Shown in pieces: positions 17,662 through 26,074 of a stretch of 51,223 nucleotides of DNA. The stretch is from NCBI GenBank assembly GCA_012270005.1, contig JAAXJD010000042.1:1-51223 (forward strand). Reading direction: 5' to 3'. Position 1 is the first letter of the stretch, and each line of letters starts with the position of its first letter. The notes under the pieces are model-generated. The model made no database searches. It worked only from the letters and a program-made list of their open reading frames with translations, and was not told where the DNA came from. The DNA comes from Flavobacterium sp. GTDB lineage: Bacteria; Bacteroidota; Bacteroidia; Flavobacteriales; Flavobacteriaceae. Made by a program: the position numbers and the translations under genes.

Positions 17662-19134
17662 TTAGTTCTTTTGTTTGTAAGCCGCTATGGTATCGTACTT
17701 TTCTGACTTATAAATGCGCTCTATGGCCTTAAAGGCTGCCTTGCGGAATATAAGCCCCAATAATCCCGCAGCTGTTACAAATATAAAGCCGTAAAGCGGG
17801 CTTATAAGCTTGGCGCCCAGCGTGTACAATAGCATAGGCAGCAACAGTTTAGGTAATGATATTAAAAAGGTTTTTATGTTAAATGCCTGCTTATTACCAA
17901 AAGCCTGCTTGGCACTGGCCAGGTCTATAGGCGTTTTTACATAGGCTCCGCCCAAAAGTACTAAAAGCGAATTAACACCTATATTAAACACAGCGCCAGA
18001 TAGTATCATAAGGTAAATTTCTACCCCGTAGTACAAATAAAACGAACAGATAAGGGTACTAAATGCCACGCCTACCACCATAAGCCACCATTTACTGGCT
18101 ATGTATTGGCTATACGGAATGTTTTGGCTCATCATTAGCGGGTAATAAGAGCTGTCCCAGCTGGGCACAAACTGCCCGAAGGTCATCATAAAACCACCGG
18201 TTACAAATATAGAGGCAAACATTTTCATGGGGGTATTGTCATAAGCCTCTATACCGCCACTGTAAAATAATATGCCGTAAAAAATAAATATGACACTCAT
18301 TATAACCGTAGTCTTGCTGCGCTTGTTTCTAAGGATTAGCCTTAGATCATTTTTAAGGAAAGTACCCATGGTACCAAAACGATTAAGGAACGTATATTCG
18401 CGCCCGTCGGCAATTTCAGACTTTGATTTAAGGCCGGTATCCAGGTAAAGTTTTTTGCTGAAAAACTTATGGCTGTACCAAAATAATCCCGCAAATATCC
18501 CTGCCGGAACCAGTAAGGCAAAGTAGGTGCTGTACAGGCTATGGAACAATACCCCGGTGATAAGGGTAACATCGAAATAACCAAAGTAGTGCGATGCTCC
18601 CAGAGCGCCAAGTATACCTACGAAGATGATAAAGATAAAATCATTATCGCCCATAAGCAGGTTTGCGAGGTTGTTTATGTATACTATAAGCCACAAGCCC
18701 AGCCACCAGAACACAACCCCCACTGGATCGTACCCCTCTATGAGCAATACAATATTAAAGGGAACCAACAGAAATACGTGCAGCAGGCAGAAAAACGACA
18801 GAAACGTTTTGCCTAACACAAAGTTTATAACTGTGCTCCGCTTTATGGGCAGCGGCAGCAACGGCCGTGTGTTAAGTACAGGTACTTTTTGAAGCAATGC
18901 CCGTATTACCATATCGGCAAGGAAATAATAAATAAGGTATTTACTTACTACCACTAAAGGATCCTGGTGAAGTTCTTCTTTAATGCCATAGTATGCACCG
19001 GCACTAAGAAACAGGAACATGATGCTGTAAATTACTGCCAAAAAGCCCAGTATAATCTTAATGACCATGTTAACGCCGAAGGAAGCCGACCTTGTAAAGG
19101 ACTTCCACTCTAGCCAGAGGAATTTTTTAAACAT
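17662..19134 (-). CDS. DUF5687-type ABC transporter permease
   Basis: A 490-residue integral membrane protein with about ten to twelve hydrophobic segments. The start MFKKFLWLEWKSFTRS and the later block FGTMGTFLKNDLRLILRNKRSKT fit the DUF5687 family, known in Bacteroidota as the membrane partner of a single ABC ATPase. It lies between the last of the ten array genes (47-base gap) and the ATPase gene, all on the minus strand. Together the two proteins should form an ABC-2-like exporter. The substrate is not known for this family as far as I can tell. Confidence 0.85.
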   Translation of the reverse strand: MFKKFLWLEWKSFTRSASFGVNMVIKIILGFLAVIYSIMFLFLSAGAYYGIKEELHQDPLVVVSKYLIYYFLADMVIRALLQKVPVLNTRPLLPLPIKRSTVINFVLGKTFLSFFCLLHVFLLVPFNIVLLIEGYDPVGVVFWWLGLWLIVYINNLANLLMGDNDFIFIIFVGILGALGASHYFGYFDVTLITGVLFHSLYSTYFALLVPAGIFAGLFWYSHKFFSKKLYLDTGLKSKSEIADGREYTFLNRFGTMGTFLKNDLRLILRNKRSKTTVIMSVIFIFYGILFYSGGIEAYDNTPMKMFASIFVTGGFMMTFGQFVPSWDSSYYPLMMSQNIPYSQYIASKWWLMVVGVAFSTLICSFYLYYGVEIYLMILSGAVFNIGVNSLLVLLGGAYVKTPIDLASAKQAFGNKQAFNIKTFLISLPKLLLPMLLYTLGAKLISPLYGFIFVTAAGLLGLIFRKAAFKAIERIYKSEKYDTIAAYKQKN

Positions 19135-19181
19135 AATTGTGTGACGGTTTTTAAAGATTAGTGTAACTACATTACAGAACG

Positions 19182-19883
19182 TTACACTTTTTGAGGGATA
19201 TTTTCAAAAGCATACTCCGGATAGGTTTGCATCAAATGCTCCTCAGACCGTGATGCCACAGTAAAAAGCATAACATAATAATACAGCACCATTCCGGTAA
19301 AGTAAGCTGCATTTACCCAGACCAATACCACCGGAACCCTGTACTCAAAATAAAAATGCACCAGTTGAAAAGGCAGCATTGTGGGCGCTCCTAAACCTGC
19401 GAAGTTAAAAATAACATGTTCAAACAGCCATTTTTTACCCGTAGCACGTACTTTTTTACGATAGCGCCGCCACAGTTGTATTGCACGCGTTAAAAACAGC
19501 AACAAAGCGGCTGCAGGCAACAGGCTCATCCAAATTTCATTTTCTGTAAAAAGAAACAGCACTGCGCTGAAAAACACCAACGTAAACAGGATGCGAGGTA
19601 CTTGTAAAAAATCTTTGTAATAACGCCATACCAAGCTATTGTATTTTTTGGTAAGCGATAGTTGGCGCTGTTCGGCAAGAGTGGTAAACCCAAAGATGCC
19701 AAACTTTTTAAACTCATCTTGTAATGCGTCCTCAAACGGAATGTTGGGTTCTGTAACCCAGCGTTGCTCTATGGCATTTGCAAGGTGGTCTACAAGTTCT
19801 TTTTGCAGTTCATAATATTCTATGTAATGCTTTTTTGTTATAGCATATAATGCGTATATCTTTTTTGCGGTAATCTTTTTCAT
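19182..19883 (-). CDS. array membrane protein A1, long type
   Basis: A 233-residue protein, tenth in transcription order of the tandem array. An N-terminal helical domain (1-90) carries YYELQKELVDHLANAIE with the invariant Asp32-His33 pair and NIPFEDAL...FGIFGF. Four predicted membrane helices follow, in two hairpins separated by TGKKWLFEHVIF, and the C-terminal tail SEEHLMQTYPEY has eight extra residues compared with the sister proteins. The layout recalls the DUF1700/HAAS-type membrane proteins often encoded next to PadR regulators, but I see no clear match and the function is unknown. It is closest to A3, with which it shares EPN(I/V)PFEDAL and the FKKFG block. Confidence 0.75.
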   Translation of the reverse strand: MKKITAKKIYALYAITKKHYIEYYELQKELVDHLANAIEQRWVTEPNIPFEDALQDEFKKFGIFGFTTLAEQRQLSLTKKYNSLVWRYYKDFLQVPRILFTLVFFSAVLFLFTENEIWMSLLPAAALLLFLTRAIQLWRRYRKKVRATGKKWLFEHVIFNFAGLGAPTMLPFQLVHFYFEYRVPVVLVWVNAAYFTGMVLYYYVMLFTVASRSEEHLMQTYPEYAFENIPQKV

Positions 19884-19891
19884 AGCAAGGT

Positions 19892-20587
19892 TTATTTTCC
19901 GTATTCTGGATAAACTTCTTTAAGATAGGCTTCGGCGCGGTTGGGTATTATTATCAGTTTTACATATACGTACAGCATTAGTAAGGTGTACAGTATCGAT
20001 TCGAACAGTAGCAATATGGGTGGATATTCATCCCGCCACATTTGCCAGGCAAGATTAATAAAAAAGACCATGTACCCAAACCCATCTCGGGCATATATCA
20101 TTTCTTCCATAAGCCAGTGATGTCCATGCGGACTAGTCGCATATCTTCTGCTTAAACTTCTGACTCTTAAAATCATAATGAATAGAGATACTACAAACAA
20201 CAAAATATAGGCCTTGGGCCACCACAATAACAACCGGAATACCGCATAGCCAAAAGCCGCCACGCCTATTAGCTGTGGTAATTTAAAAAACGAGAAAAAA
20301 TAACCTCTAAACATTTTACGGTATCTTTTGCGCAAGGCAGCCTGGCGTTTAAGCATTATCTTCATAAACCCGAACTTACCGCCAAACTTTTCTTCTTCTA
20401 TTGCAAGAGCGTCGGCAAAAGATATATCGGGGTTTTGTTCCCAGATTTGTTCTATGGCATTGGCTATATGGTCGGCAAGTTCGCACTGTACGTCGTAATG
20501 TTTTATGTTCCTGCTTTTCAGGAAATAAAACAATGCTTCCACTTGTGTAGCCGATACTGTTTTTCTTGGTTTTGTATTGTTCTCCAT
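19892..20587 (-). CDS. array membrane protein A2, long type
   Basis: A 231-residue member of the array and the most divergent of the long type. It has a polar start (MENNTKPRKT) about seven residues longer than its sisters, the core HYDVQCELADHIANAIE with Asp39-His40, PDISFADAL and KFGFMK. Four membrane helices follow, with HHWLMEEMIY in the middle linker (the sisters have G(R/K)KWLFEE) and a tail AEAYLKEVYPEYGK. It starts 4 bases after the A3 stop and ends 8 bases before A1, so translation is likely coupled. Function unknown. Confidence 0.75.
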   Translation of the reverse strand: MENNTKPRKTVSATQVEALFYFLKSRNIKHYDVQCELADHIANAIEQIWEQNPDISFADALAIEEEKFGGKFGFMKIMLKRQAALRKRYRKMFRGYFFSFFKLPQLIGVAAFGYAVFRLLLWWPKAYILLFVVSLFIMILRVRSLSRRYATSPHGHHWLMEEMIYARDGFGYMVFFINLAWQMWRDEYPPILLLFESILYTLLMLYVYVKLIIIPNRAEAYLKEVYPEYGK

Positions 20588-20591
20588 AGTA

Positions 20592-21272
20592 TTACACCAT
20601 TTTGTACTCCGGATAGGTTTCTATTAAATATTGTTCTGCTTTTGATGGGATGATAAACAGTACTATATAATTATGCAATAACAACACTACACTAAGCACG
20701 GCTATAAGCCACTGCCCGGCTACGCTTTGGGTATTGTACATCATTTGCCCAAACTGAAACCAAAACCCCGCCAGGGCAGAGAACGTAACACCCCTAAAAA
20801 TCATTTCCTCAAACATCCACTTACGGCCTGTTTCCTTAGCTTTTTGGTTAAATGCTTTTATGTTTACGCTCATGCGGTACAGGGAATATACCTGCATACT
20901 TATGTACAGGGCCAACATTACATATACGTTATATGCCAAAATAAGCTTTGCACAGACTATAAGTGCCAGGGTAAGCAGCGACCTTGGTACAGTAAAAAAA
21001 GTTTTAAAATACCCCCACATCAGTTTTTGGTACCTTTTACCAAGCGCTTTGCTGCGCTGTTCTACAACATCGCTAAACCCGAAGACGCCAAACTTTTTAA
21101 ACGCAGCCTGCAGTGCATCTTCAAATGGCACATTGGGTTCATTAACCCAGCGCGTTTCTATGGCATTGGCAAGGTGGTCTACCAGTTCGGTTTGCAGGTC
21201 GTAATGCTCTACAAAGTGCTGCCTGGTAAAGGTGTACAGTTGGTCTATTTGTTCGGCTGTTAGTTGCTTCAT
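20592..21272 (-). CDS. array membrane protein A3, long type
   Basis: A 226-residue member of the array. Residues 1-95 form the helical domain: LTAEQIDQLYTF, HYDLQTELVDHLANAIE (Asp32-His33), EPNVPFEDAL and KKFGVFGF. Four membrane helices follow (about 98-115, 117-132, 161-178 and 190-212), with the linker TGRKWMFEEMIF and the tail AEQYLIETYPEYKMV. The leader before its ATG (ATTATAATTCATCTTC read on the plus strand) is almost the same as the one before A4, so even the ribosome-binding region has been copied. Function unknown; it probably acts at the inner membrane with the helical domain in the cytoplasm (inference). Confidence 0.77.
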   Translation of the reverse strand: MKQLTAEQIDQLYTFTRQHFVEHYDLQTELVDHLANAIETRWVNEPNVPFEDALQAAFKKFGVFGFSDVVEQRSKALGKRYQKLMWGYFKTFFTVPRSLLTLALIVCAKLILAYNVYVMLALYISMQVYSLYRMSVNIKAFNQKAKETGRKWMFEEMIFRGVTFSALAGFWFQFGQMMYNTQSVAGQWLIAVLSVVLLLHNYIVLFIIPSKAEQYLIETYPEYKMV

Positions 21273-21290
21273 TATAATTCATCTTCATGG

Positions 21291-21983
21291 TTAAACCAAA
21301 TCATATTCCGGATACGTATCCCTTAAGTATTCTTCTGCTCTATAAGGTATTACATAAAGTACAATATAGTTGTGCAAAAAAACCAGGGTAAATATCCCGG
21401 ACAGCACCCATTGTGCTACAACCCCCGGGCCGTTAAAGTTATCTGTAAACTGAAATGAGATACCGGTAATAAAAAGAGTCGCCGGCATAGTGGTGCTTTT
21501 ATAAACCAACTGTTCCAGCAGCCATACTTTTTCTTTTTGTTTCAAACGTTTTTCAAAATGTTTTTTTGTAAGGTTAAATTTTGCTAAACACATAAGTTGC
21601 AATGCAAGTACTGAGAGCTGAAAAATAGGTACTTCAGTATCAATCAAAAAAATACTGTGCAGCGAGAAAAACAAGGCAACAGTAACAATGAGCTTCGGGA
21701 ATGTAAAAAAGGAAACGAAACAACTTCCTACAAACCTCATATGCTTTTTTAAAAGCGCTTTTGTTCGGGCGGCAACCAATGTTGTAAAACTATTTTTTTC
21801 GAACCCCGAATACGCAAAACTAAGCGCGTCTTCGAAATCCGGGTTTTGGTTATACATCCACTGGCTTTCTATATGATTCGCCAGATGATCTACCAGCTCG
21901 GTTTGCAGGTCGTAATAGTGTACGCCGTTATTTTGTACAAAAAGGTACAGTTGTTCTATTTGTTCGGCTGATAATTGCTTCAT
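21291..21983 (-). CDS. array membrane protein A4, long type
   Basis: A 230-residue member of the array. The N-terminal domain reads LSAEQIEQLYLFVQNNG, YYDLQTELVDHLANHIES (Asp32-His33) and NPDFEDALSFAYSGF. It is almost identical to A5 up to about residue 42, and there the DNA itself differs at only one of 116 bases. The membrane half is clearly diverged: the linker reads KEKVWLLEQLVY and lacks the TGRK residues. The tail AEEYLRDTYPEYDLV is identical to that of A5. Both 18-base gaps around the gene share the same sequence. Confidence 0.77.
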   Translation of the reverse strand: MKQLSAEQIEQLYLFVQNNGVHYYDLQTELVDHLANHIESQWMYNQNPDFEDALSFAYSGFEKNSFTTLVAARTKALLKKHMRFVGSCFVSFFTFPKLIVTVALFFSLHSIFLIDTEVPIFQLSVLALQLMCLAKFNLTKKHFEKRLKQKEKVWLLEQLVYKSTTMPATLFITGISFQFTDNFNGPGVVAQWVLSGIFTLVFLHNYIVLYVIPYRAEEYLRDTYPEYDLV

Positions 21984-22001
21984 TATAATTCATCTTCGTG
22001 G

Positions 22002-22700
22002 TTAAACCAAATCATATTCAGGGTAGGTATCCCTTAAGTATTCTTCTGCCCTGGACGGAATCATAAAAATCCCTATGTAACTGTTTAACGTAAGCACCGT
22101 AACCACTAACGGGATACCATAGGTAAAGAAATCAACAGTATACTTCATAAAACAGAGCCTTACTATCTGGAAAGAAAATCCCATGTATGCCAATACAATT
22201 GCACTACTGTATATGAGTTCTTCAAAAAGCCACTTGCGCCCGGTTATCTCTGCTTTTTTCTTTATTTTATTCCGTTGATAAAGGACCCACGCCAAAACAG
22301 CCATTTGCATAGCGGCAAACAGCACCCCAAAAATCTCTTTATCAAACCTGAACAAATAATACCACCCAAATAATAACGCTACGGTAACCAGGATAGCCGG
22401 AGGAGTAAAAAAGGCTATAAACCCTTTTGTTACCAACTTTACATAACGCTTACCCAATGCCTCTTTCCTGAGCTTCACCAAGGATGGAAAACCATCATCA
22501 GAAAATCCAGAATAGGCAAAACTAAGGGCAGCTTCAAAGTCAGGATTCTGATTACTTTTCCACTGGCTTTCTATATGATTCGCCAGATGATCTACCAGCT
22601 CGGTTTGCAGGTCGTAATAGTGTACGCCGTTATTTTGTACAAAAAGGTACAGTTGGTCTATTTGTTCGGCTGATAGCTTATTATGCTGCATAACGGGCAT
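22002..22700 (-). CDS. array membrane protein A5, long type
   Basis: A 232-residue protein, the first long-type gene in transcription order. The helical domain carries YYDLQTELVDHLANHIES (Asp37-His38) and NPDFEAALSFAYSGF. Four membrane helices follow, with the linker TGRKWLFEELIYS and the tail AEEYLRDTYPEYDLV. The start could be ATG 22700 or ATG 22691 (MQHNKLSAEQ), because the sister proteins begin nearer the second. With the first, the gene overlaps B1 by 20 bases. It marks the switch in the array from the short type upstream to the long type downstream. Confidence 0.76.
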   Translation of the reverse strand: MPVMQHNKLSAEQIDQLYLFVQNNGVHYYDLQTELVDHLANHIESQWKSNQNPDFEAALSFAYSGFSDDGFPSLVKLRKEALGKRYVKLVTKGFIAFFTPPAILVTVALLFGWYYLFRFDKEIFGVLFAAMQMAVLAWVLYQRNKIKKKAEITGRKWLFEELIYSSAIVLAYMGFSFQIVRLCFMKYTVDFFTYGIPLVVTVLTLNSYIGIFMIPSRAEEYLRDTYPEYDLV

Positions 22701-23304
22701 TATATTTTTTAGTTAACACAATATAGTTTACAAAAACAGCTAGTATAAAAACCAGGTAAAAAGAGTTAATCAATGCCGCCAACAAATAGGGAGATGTTAT
22801 TCGTAACGGATTCACTACAATTTGGAATACATATATAAACAAGCAGGGTACAGTAAGGGCTTTAAATGCGACCGAATAACCTCTGTCCGCAGTAATCCTC
22901 CCTTTTATAGTTATAAATACGGCTGTAAGAAACAAACCCGAAAAAACAATATACAAGGTCTCCCCGACCCGCTCTACACCATATAATGAAACCGCTTTAT
23001 ATGAAATAAAACTCAAAACCAAAAACAGTAATGCAGCATACCAACTTAACAGTACTGAAAAGAAATGCTTGACTGCGCGCCTACCAGCTTTCCATCCAAA
23101 TGCCTTGCCTTGAAGCAATAGTTGGCTTTTGTTCTGGGCCATATATCGTTCAAAATTCTCCATAAAATCACCTTCCTGTTCCTCAAGGGCACAGGCTATG
23201 TGGTCTGTCATTTCATACCGTATGTCTACATACTCTACCCCCGAATTTTTAAGGTAGGTATCTATAAAATGTAATTGGTCTGTGGTTAGTTTGTTAAGTT
23301 GCAT
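22681..23304 (-). CDS. array membrane protein B1, short type
   Basis: A 207-residue member of the array. The N-terminal domain reads LTTDQLHFIDTYLKNSG, YVDIRYEMTDHIACALEE (Asp34-His35), QEGDF and a basic GRRAVKHF segment; four to five membrane helices and a tail TKKYNARYAA follow. The DNA for the first 44 residues is the same as in B2 except for one base in 119, while the membrane half has little in common with B2. Its stop lies inside the A5 start and its start overlaps the B2 stop by 11 bases. Function unknown. Confidence 0.76.
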   Translation of the reverse strand: MQLNKLTTDQLHFIDTYLKNSGVEYVDIRYEMTDHIACALEEQEGDFMENFERYMAQNKSQLLLQGKAFGWKAGRRAVKHFFSVLLSWYAALLFLVLSFISYKAVSLYGVERVGETLYIVFSGLFLTAVFITIKGRITADRGYSVAFKALTVPCLFIYVFQIVVNPLRITSPYLLAALINSFYLVFILAVFVNYIVLTKKYNARYAA

Positions 23305-23896
23305 AATTTAGTTTGTATTTTTTATGTACTCTCAAAGCTGTAACACTAAGGGCACATCCCATTGTAATTACTACGGAATACACAGTAAACACTATCCATA
23401 AATTCTTGATGAAGCGTTCGGGTATAATTATAATATTGCCATAATATAAAATAAACCCACATACACCATACAACTTAGAGCTAACGGAAAACTTACTTTT
23501 GTCGGATACCTTTGCCAGCCCCACAAAATATGCAGCTACAAATATTAGTCGCATATAACTGGCTGCATCCGAAAGATTAGTACCTGAAAAGAGATAGTGG
23601 TTTACAAAAACCAATACCATTAACACAGGAAATACCCACGGCTGGCGCAGCGTTTTCAATAGTTCTGACCCGGCGCGCCTTAATGCAAGCCGTTTAAACC
23701 TACTGTTCCCAGACAGCAGGCTGAGTTTATTCTGTATCATATACTCCCTAAAGCGCTCACTAAAATCGCCCTCCTGTTCCTCAAGGGCACAGGCTATGTG
23801 GTCTGTCATTTCATACCGTATGTCTACATACTCTACCCCCGAATTTTTAAGGTAGGTATCTATAAAATGCAATTGGTCTGTGGTTAGTTTAGGCAT
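23294..23896 (-). CDS. array membrane protein B2, short type
   Basis: A 200-residue member of the array with the N-terminal block LTTDQLHFIDTYLKNSG...YVDIRYEMTDHIACALEE (Asp32-His33), then RFKRLALRRAGSELLK, a basic helix shared in form with B4 and B5, four to five membrane helices and the tail HKKYKLNYAT. It is translated overlapping both neighbours (11 bases with B1, 8 bases with B3). The very high DNA identity to B1 in the N-terminal part only suggests gene conversion. Function unknown. Confidence 0.76.
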   Translation of the reverse strand: MPKLTTDQLHFIDTYLKNSGVEYVDIRYEMTDHIACALEEQEGDFSERFREYMIQNKLSLLSGNSRFKRLALRRAGSELLKTLRQPWVFPVLMVLVFVNHYLFSGTNLSDAASYMRLIFVAAYFVGLAKVSDKSKFSVSSKLYGVCGFILYYGNIIIIPERFIKNLWIVFTVYSVVITMGCALSVTALRVHKKYKLNYAT

Positions 23897-24515
23897 AATA
23901 TTTACGATTGTGTTTTCGGTTTATCTGCCACATAAGCAATACTATATTTGCTATTAAAGCCATACTAACGGCACTGCTTGCATTAAAGATTAATGTATCT
24001 GGTGTTATAAACCGGCTTTGCTGGCTAAACCATAGTAGAGGTATCACAAAATAAAAACCAGTTTGTGTTATAAGCTTTTTATAGTCGGGTAAGGCTTTTG
24101 CCCCTCTCTTAAAACCCATGGCCCACATACCAAATAACATTCCTATTACAAACACGGCTTCAGCCATATATTTAGTAACTTCATTTTGGTACGCCGCATA
24201 AAATAACCCAAAAAAAAGAATTAACTGCAATAGCCCTTTTGGGGAGGCTAATCCTTTTACCATTTCTTTACGGTAACCTCTTTCGCGTAGGCGCACCTGT
24301 TCCTTAGCAGCCGTAATCATAGCCACCATATTATGGGAATGGATATAAGCGTTTAAACGTTCCTGAAAGTTTTCGGGAGTTACTGTAGTGTCTTGCTCCA
24401 GGGCGCAAATAACATGGTCTGCCAGTTCATGGCAAATATCGTCGTACACTATACCCTGTTGCTTTATATAGCGGTATAGTACATTAACCGGAACCTGAGT
24501 TGTTACTTGATTCAT
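23889..24515 (-). CDS. array membrane protein B3, short type
   Basis: A 208-residue member of the array and the most divergent of the short type. The helical core YDDICHELADHVICALE keeps Asp33-His34, but the LTTDQLHFIDTYLKNSG start of its sisters is replaced by VPVNVLYRYIKQQG. A basic segment (KEQVRLRERGYRKEMVK), four to five membrane helices and the tail NRKHNRKYYA follow. It overlaps the B4 stop by the four-base ATGA type junction and B2 by 8 bases, which indicates coupled translation. Function unknown. Confidence 0.75.
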   Translation of the reverse strand: MNQVTTQVPVNVLYRYIKQQGIVYDDICHELADHVICALEQDTTVTPENFQERLNAYIHSHNMVAMITAAKEQVRLRERGYRKEMVKGLASPKGLLQLILFFGLFYAAYQNEVTKYMAEAVFVIGMLFGMWAMGFKRGAKALPDYKKLITQTGFYFVIPLLWFSQQSRFITPDTLIFNASSAVSMALIANIVLLMWQINRKHNRKYYA

Positions 24516-25120
24516 GATAATATTACATTATAACGTGCCTTTTGTAATTTTGCAGCACTGTAAAAAGCAAAGCAAACACTGCCTATAAGCGCATAACCCG
24601 CAATTATGAGATGCACATAAACCCCCGAAGAAATAGCGGAAAGCTTAAGCAAACCCATGCAAAACGCGGTAATGCTATAGTCTATTAGCCTGTAACGCTC
24701 CCTAAACGAAAACACGGGCCCCTTGCCCTGTACTACAGGCCTGAACGATACGCCCAAAAAGGATGCAAGAACAACAAACATAAGTGTCATCAAAGCCGTG
24801 TTTTGTGATGTAAAATACAGTAATACTTCTGTAGTGGCTATAAGCCCTGCAATTACGTTCCAAAATCCCGGTTTACACACCTCTATCATTACTGCCTTAA
24901 AGTTTCTGCGCAGGGCTATCCGTTCAAAATGGCGATTCATGTGTTTTATCTGCTGCTTTATGGCCGGCAGATACTCCTGTAAGTCTACTTCTTTACCCGA
25001 CGCCTCTATTCCAGAGGCGATGTGGTCTGTAAGTTCGGCCCTTATATCCATATAAAATACCCCTGAATTTTTCAGGTAGGTGTCTATGAATTTTATTTGG
25101 TTTGCAGTTAACTTAGGCAT
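24512..25120 (-). CDS. array membrane protein B4, short type
   Basis: A 202-residue member of the array with LTANQIKFIDTYLKNSG and YMDIRAELTDHIASGIEA (Asp32-His33), a helix RHFERIALRRNFKAVMIE, four to five membrane helices and the tail KLQKARYNVILS, which departs from the KxYxxxYA ending of most short-type sisters. It overlaps B5 by 8 bases and B3 by 4 bases. The N-terminal protein sequence is near that of B2, but the DNA is clearly more diverged than in the B1/B2 pair. Function unknown. Confidence 0.75.
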   Translation of the reverse strand: MPKLTANQIKFIDTYLKNSGVFYMDIRAELTDHIASGIEASGKEVDLQEYLPAIKQQIKHMNRHFERIALRRNFKAVMIEVCKPGFWNVIAGLIATTEVLLYFTSQNTALMTLMFVVLASFLGVSFRPVVQGKGPVFSFRERYRLIDYSITAFCMGLLKLSAISSGVYVHLIIAGYALIGSVCFAFYSAAKLQKARYNVILS

Positions 25121-25718
25121 AGTATATACGTGTATATTTGTGGTAAAGCGCCCTTGTAGTAAAATTTATGTTTATCATAAAAGCCGCAACGGCAGCATAA
25201 TACACAATCAGGAAATCTGGATTTGGAATTCGGCTTAGCATCAGTATACTGGGGTAAAGCAATAGAGAGGGCAGCACAGCTATACCGCTATCAAACGAAA
25301 AATTTTGCTTTTTCAACATAATACTCTTAATACCCGGATAACACCCTATACAAGTGCATGCATTAAAAATCAGGAACATAAAAATTCCCATGTCATCTTG
25401 ATTGGCAAATAGTTGTATAACCTTACCAAGGCTAATTATGCCTGCAAAAACTAATAGTATTCTCCACGAAAACAGGTTAGCAAAAAGCAGCCTCATCCCC
25501 CTGGCGGCACCCATACGCTTAAATTTTCGGTTCAGCGTTTGCAGTTCGGCTTTATTATCCTGTATATAGCACGTAAGGTTTTCTTTAAAATCGCCTTCCT
25601 GCTTTTCCAGCACAGAAGCCACATGGTCTGTGATTTCAATTAAAATATCGTAGTGTATCACACGGGTAGCACCCAAGGCATTTTGTACCTCTTTTATTTG
25701 TTCGGTTGTAAGCTTCAT
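25113..25718 (-). CDS. array membrane protein B5, short type, first after padR
   Basis: A 201-residue protein and the first of the ten array genes in transcription order, starting 4 bases after the padR stop. The helical core HYDILIEITDHVASVLEK carries Asp31-His32, followed by QEGDF, KFKRMGAARGMRLLF, four to five membrane helices and the tail HKYTRIYYA. The position directly after padR is where PadR partners with a helical domain plus membrane segments are commonly encoded in Bacillota and Bacteroidota. B5 may therefore resemble the ancestral single partner from which the array grew (inference). Confidence 0.77.
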   Translation of the reverse strand: MKLTTEQIKEVQNALGATRVIHYDILIEITDHVASVLEKQEGDFKENLTCYIQDNKAELQTLNRKFKRMGAARGMRLLFANLFSWRILLVFAGIISLGKVIQLFANQDDMGIFMFLIFNACTCIGCYPGIKSIMLKKQNFSFDSGIAVLPSLLLYPSILMLSRIPNPDFLIVYYAAVAAFMININFTTRALYHKYTRIYYA

Positions 25719-25722
25719 ACGT

Positions 25723-26070
25723 TTAAAATTGAAGGTCTGGGTTAGGCGCAGGGTTTACCAGCGACTGCATGTTTTTAATAAATTCCTGCAGTTCTTCCAG
25801 GCGGTTTACGGTTTCTTTTTCGCCCTGCTCTGTAAGCTTGTAATACTTACGCAGGCGGTTATCTACACGTTCTACCTCCACATCCAGCAGGCCATCGGCC
25901 TCCAGCTTATGTAATGCAGGGTACAGCGCACCCTCGGTTATGTTTAGTTCACCGCGGGTTATCAGCTTTACCTTTTGGGTAATTTCATAACCATACATGC
26001 GGCCGTTTTCTTCCAGCAGCTTCATTATTATAGTATTAAGGCTACCTTTATACAGTTGGGAGTTTTTCAT
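25723..26070 (-). CDS. PadR-family transcriptional regulator
   Basis: A 115-residue winged-helix regulator. It shows the PadR signature: LYKGSLNTIIMKLLEENGRMYGYEI (the MYGYEI turn is diagnostic), ITEGALYPALHKLEADGLL as the recognition helix and wing entry, and RKYYKLTEQGEKE, then a C-terminal dimerisation helix. PadR proteins usually repress their own operon, often together with a transporter, and are relieved by a ligand. The gene leads the minus-strand operon with ten membrane proteins and an ABC exporter. Its promoter is overlapped by inverted repeats, consistent with autorepression. Confidence 0.93.
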   Translation of the reverse strand: MKNSQLYKGSLNTIIMKLLEENGRMYGYEITQKVKLITRGELNITEGALYPALHKLEADGLLDVEVERVDNRLRKYYKLTEQGEKETVNRLEELQEFIKNMQSLVNPAPNPDLQF

Positions 26071-26074
26071 GTAC

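Noticed and set aside
19182-25718. CRISPR-like or satellite array
   Set aside because: The repeated tracts are coding sequence in separate genes, 116-119 bases long with hundreds of bases of gene between them, and there are no spacer-sized gaps or cas genes.
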